Shown piece after piece: positions 25,768 to 28,183 of a stretch of 28,183 bases of DNA (the stretch's first letter is position 1; the number at the start of each line of letters is the position of its first letter). Made by a program: the position numbers and the translations under genes. The stretch comes from JAJTHJ01 sp046316025 (lineage in GTDB: Bacteria; Pseudomonadota; Gammaproteobacteria; Burkholderiales; Burkholderiaceae_F). A model generated the notes under the pieces. It was not told the origin of the DNA. It saw only the letters and a program-made list of their open reading frames with translations, and did not search any database. Location of the stretch: contig JBKCXU010000113.1 in assembly GCA_046316025.1 (NCBI GenBank), positions 1 to 28,183 on the forward strand, given 5' to 3'.

Positions 25768-26658
25768 TTACCAGGCAAACTTGAAGACGTCATCGACGAG
25801 GCTATCGGGCAGTTCTTCCGGAATGAAGTGCCCGCCCGGCACCGCGCGGCCGGTGACCGGCGCGGCGCACTTGGCCTGCCAATCGGCGATCGGCGCAAAG
25901 AGTTTGCTCACCACGCCGCGCTCGCCCCACAGGACGTGCACCGGGCACTGGATGCGCTCATCGGCCGCGTCGTGCTGCAGGTCGATGCCGGCGGCGGCGC
26001 GGTAGTCCTCGCACATCGCGTGGATCGTCGCGGGGGTGAAGCAGCGCTCGTACTCGGCCAGCGCACGCGGGTCGAAGAACGCCAGGCCGCCCGAACCCCA
26101 GCCGCCCAGCTTGTTGTGCAGGTAGTAGCCCGGCGCGCCACCAATCAGCGTCTCCGGCAGTGGCGCGGGCTGGATCAGAAAGAACCAGTGGTAGTAGGCG
26201 CGCGCAAAGGCCATGTTGGTCGCCGTGTACATCGTCGCGGTGGGCGAGATGTCGAGCACCACGAGCTTGCGCACCGCCTGCGGAAAATCGAGCGCCAGCC
26301 GGTGCGCTACGCGCCCTCCGCGGTCGTGACCGCAGACGAAGAACTGCTCGTAGCCCAAGCCGCGCATCAGCACCGCCATGTCGGCCGCCATCGCACGCTT
26401 GCTGTAGGGCGCGTGGTCGGGCGTGGTCGGCGGCGTGTCGGAGTCGCCATAGCCGCGCAGGTCGGGCATCACCAGCGTGTAGCGCTGCGCCAGCGCAGAT
26501 GCGACCTTGTGCCAGATCGCATGCGTCTGCGGAAAACCATGCAGCAGCAACAGCGGCGGTCGATTCGGATGCTCGCCCACGTTGTGGCGCACGGCGAGCG
26601 CGATGCCGTCCCCCGCGCGGCGCTCGTAGACGAACTCCGGGCCGAAAAGGTCAGACAT
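25768..26658 (-). CDS. alpha/beta hydrolase, fluoroacetate dehalogenase type
   Basis: A 296-aa alpha/beta hydrolase with every residue expected of the haloacetate (fluoroacetate) dehalogenase group. These are the oxyanion motif HGFPQTHAIW (40-49), nucleophile D112 in GHDRGGR with R113 and R116, acid D136 (LDISP), the halide-binding pair H157-W158 (YYHWFF), Y219 in CEDYR and base H277 (GGHFIP). Relatives hydrolyse haloacetates to glycolate, but many close homologs are untested, so the substrate is inferred. The start at 26658 overlaps the pncC stop by 8 nt, making it the last gene of the thiL-pgpA-pncC run. No halide transporter is nearby. Confidence 0.88.
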   Translation of the reverse strand: MSDLFGPEFVYERRAGDGIALAVRHNVGEHPNRPPLLLLHGFPQTHAIWHKVASALAQRYTLVMPDLRGYGDSDTPPTTPDHAPYSKRAMAADMAVLMRGLGYEQFFVCGHDRGGRVAHRLALDFPQAVRKLVVLDISPTATMYTATNMAFARAYYHWFFLIQPAPLPETLIGGAPGYYLHNKLGGWGSGGLAFFDPRALAEYERCFTPATIHAMCEDYRAAAGIDLQHDAADERIQCPVHVLWGERGVVSKLFAPIADWQAKCAAPVTGRAVPGGHFIPEELPDSLVDDVFKFAW

Positions 26659-27175
26659 CCTGCCGCTCGACCAGCAGACCGATCAACCCGTCCAACGCAG
26701 CCACGATAGTTTGCGTGCGCACCGCCGCGCGGTCGCCGTCGAAGCGGAGCGTGGCGGTCTTGGCCCAGGGCGCGCCGTCCGGGTCGCGCTGCATGGCCCA
26801 GGCAAAGCAGACGGTGCCCACGGGCTTGTCGGCGCTGCCGCCGTCGGGGCCGGCGATGCCGGTCACGGCCACCGCGATTTGCGCGTGGCCGTGCGCCAGC
26901 GCGCCCAGCGCCATAGCGCGCGCGACCGGCTCGCTGACGGCGCCGAACTGCACCAGATACTTGCCGGGCACGCCCAGCATCTGCTGCTTGGACTCGTTCG
27001 AGTAGGTGATGTAGCCGCGGTCGTACCAGGCGCTGGAGCCGGGGATCTGCGTGACCGCAAAGCCAATGCCGCCCGCGGTGCACGACTCGGCCGTGGCGAG
27101 CACGAGCCGCTGCTCGTCCAGCAGGCCGCCCAGCCGTTCGGCCAGCGTGTAGAGCGGGTGTGCAACGTCGGTCAT
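26651..27175 (-). CDS. pncC: nicotinamide-nucleotide amidohydrolase PncC (CinA C-terminal domain family)
   Basis: Hydrolyses nicotinamide mononucleotide to nicotinate mononucleotide for NAD salvage. The 174-aa stand-alone CinA-C domain protein has AESCTAGGIGFAVTQIPGSS (29-48, with S31 as the probable nucleophile), YITYSNESKQQMLGV (55-69), AVSEPVARAMA and VTGIAGPDGG followed by KPVGTVCFAW. It lacks the N-terminal MoCF-like domain of full CinA, as usual in proteobacteria. The ATG at 27175 overlaps the pgpA stop by 4 nt (ATGA), which fixes the start and shows coupling. The order thiL-pgpA-pncC is common in proteobacteria. Confidence 0.96.
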   Translation of the reverse strand: MTDVAHPLYTLAERLGGLLDEQRLVLATAESCTAGGIGFAVTQIPGSSAWYDRGYITYSNESKQQMLGVPGKYLVQFGAVSEPVARAMALGALAHGHAQIAVAVTGIAGPDGGSADKPVGTVCFAWAMQRDPDGAPWAKTATLRFDGDRAAVRTQTIVAALDGLIGLLVERQDV

Positions 27176-27672
27176 GCGAGCCGTACCCATAGGGCAAACA
27201 GCAGCAACGTGTAGAAGGCCGCGATCAAATCGTCCGCCATCACGCCCAGCCCGTTCTTGAAGCGGGCGTCCACCGCGCGGATCGGCGGCGGCTTCACGAT
27301 ATCGAAGAAGCGGAAGATCAGAAAGGCCGCCGCCTGCTGCACGACCGGATACGCGGTATCCGCGGGCAGCATCAGCAGCACGATCCAGAAGGCGACGATC
27401 TCGTCGATCACGATGTGCGAGGAGTCCGCTGCGCCCAAGTGCCTGCCCGTGACCTGCGCGGCCCAGGCACCGACGGCAAACACGCCGAGCACCGCCCACG
27501 GCCAGCCGCCGCCCGCGAGCCAGGGGTCGAGCGCGACGTAGAGCGCCCATCCCGCCAATGTGCCCCAGGTGCCGGGGGCGATGCGCGGCAACCCACTGCC
27601 CAGGCCCAGCGCGATCCAGTGCGCGGGGTGCGCGAGCAGGAACTTGCCGTCCGGGCGCAGCGGTGCGGTCAC
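27172..27672 (-). CDS. pgpA: phosphatidylglycerophosphatase A
   Basis: Inner-membrane lipid phosphatase that converts phosphatidylglycerol phosphate to phosphatidylglycerol. The 166-aa protein has GLGSGLPRIAPGTWGTLAGW near residues 23-42, the metal-binding region SSHIVIDEIVAFW, FRFFDIVKPPPIR and the C-terminal GVMADDLIAAFY, all standard for PgpA, with about four membrane segments. The start is the GTG at 27672, which overlaps the thiL TGA by 4 nt (GTGA). An open frame continues upstream but runs antisense-like through thiL and is not used. Its stop overlaps the pncC start by 4 nt. Confidence 0.95.
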   Translation of the reverse strand: MTAPLRPDGKFLLAHPAHWIALGLGSGLPRIAPGTWGTLAGWALYVALDPWLAGGGWPWAVLGVFAVGAWAAQVTGRHLGAADSSHIVIDEIVAFWIVLLMLPADTAYPVVQQAAAFLIFRFFDIVKPPPIRAVDARFKNGLGVMADDLIAAFYTLLLFALWVRLA

Positions 27673-28103
27673 GGCGCAAAGTGGTCGAACGAAGCGAGGC
27701 CAGCCGTGTCGATCGCGCGACCGTCGGCTTCGAGCACGCGGCAGCCCGGCTCGGCGGTGAAGCGGCCGATCCGCGTCACCGCAACACCCGCAGCGGCGCC
27801 CGCCGCCTGTACCGCGTCGCGCTGCTCGGGTGCGGCGGTGAAGAGCAGTTCGTAGTCGTCGCCGCCGGCGAGCGCGCAGCGCCGTTGCAGCTCTTGCGGC
27901 TGCGCCAGCAGCGCGGGCGAACGCGGCACCGCGGGCCACAGCAGTTCCGCCCCCACGCCCGACCGCTCGCGGATGTGCCCGAGGTCGCCCAGCAGACCGT
28001 CGGAAACGTCGATGCAACTCGACGCGAGGCCGCGCAGGCGCAACCCAAGGGCGACGCGCGGCTGGGGGCGGTCGAGGCGTTGGCGGAGTCGTGCCTCCTC
28101 GCC
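27669..28103 (-). CDS. thiL: thiamine-monophosphate kinase, C-terminal part (partial)
   Basis: Phosphorylates thiamine monophosphate to thiamine diphosphate, the active cofactor. Only the C-terminal ~144 residues are readable. They show RPQPRVALGLRLRGLASSC, the metal/nucleotide motif IDVSDGLLGDLGHI and LAGGDDYELLFTAAPE, typical of ThiL, whose full length is about 320 aa. Upstream of about 28103 the frame enters low-complexity G/C sequence at the window end, so the 5' half is missing or corrupted. The TGA overlaps the pgpA GTG. Confidence 0.9.
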   Translation of the reverse strand, partial: GEEARLRQRLDRPQPRVALGLRLRGLASSCIDVSDGLLGDLGHIRERSGVGAELLWPAVPRSPALLAQPQELQRRCALAGGDDYELLFTAAPEQRDAVQAAGAAAGVAVTRIGRFTAEPGCRVLEADGRAIDTAGLASFDHFAP

Positions 28104-28183
28104 GTGGGGGCCCCGGGCGCGGGGCCCCCCAGGGGGGTGGGGGCACGGGGGGGGTGGCGCGGGCGCGGGGGCGGCCGGCCCGG
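28104..28183. other. low-complexity G/C window end
   Basis: The last 80 bases are almost wholly G and C with long G runs, and they do not encode the expected middle part of ThiL. This looks like a contig end or sequencing artefact. It resembles the tal-pgi spacer (19745-19835). Confidence 0.6.

Overview
This 28.2 kb window is high-GC, densely packed bacterial chromosome, most likely from a betaproteobacterium of the Burkholderiales/Rhodocyclales type. That guess rests on codon use, the thiL-pgpA-pncC order, the long form of pyrF, the urt-ure linkage and the tal-pgi-gnd-zwf-pgl block. I cannot name a genus. Both ends look like contig ends or disturbed sequence: bases 1-165 are AT-rich with a degenerate 18-bp tandem repeat, and the last ~80 bases are almost pure G/C low-complexity sequence that cuts off thiL.

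Region 1 (about 140-9190, all minus strand, read right to left) is a urea uptake and urease operon: urtA-urtB-urtC-urtD-urtE (ABC urea transporter), ureD, a PEP mutase/isocitrate lyase-family gene, a Cu/Zn-superoxide-dismutase-like lipoprotein, ureA and ureB. The SOD-like protein lacks one copper-ligand histidine and the active-site arginine. ureC does not follow ureB inside the window. Instead the end of ureB runs into a palindromic repeat and then AT-rich DNA. The operon carries three kinds of palindromic repeat between its genes and a perfect 13-bp stem-loop just after urtA.

Region 2 (9365-12721): an EamA/DMT exporter translationally coupled to a 56-aa ORF, pyrF, and a CNNM/CBS (CorC/HlyC-type) membrane protein gene convergent with pyrF.

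Region 3 (12883-16754, plus strand): a five-gene redox and signalling cluster. It encodes an SHP-type monoheme cytochrome (DUF1924), its diheme partner DHC, a cytochrome b561-type membrane protein and a QseBC/PmrAB-like two-component system. A perfect CTTAAT-N5-CTTAAT direct repeat, which is the PmrA/QseB box form, lies just upstream of the first gene, so the cluster may be autoregulated.

Region 4 (16940-25622, plus strand): a central-carbon block aroG-tal-pgi-gnd-zwf-pgl, flanked on both sides by two diverged paralogs of a small secreted protein that ends in a pilin-like strand. The block supplies NADPH and erythrose 4-phosphate, which DAHP synthase (AroG) uses. Region 5 (25768-end, minus strand): thiL (partial), pgpA and pncC with 4-nt overlaps, followed by a fluoroacetate-dehalogenase-type alpha/beta hydrolase gene.
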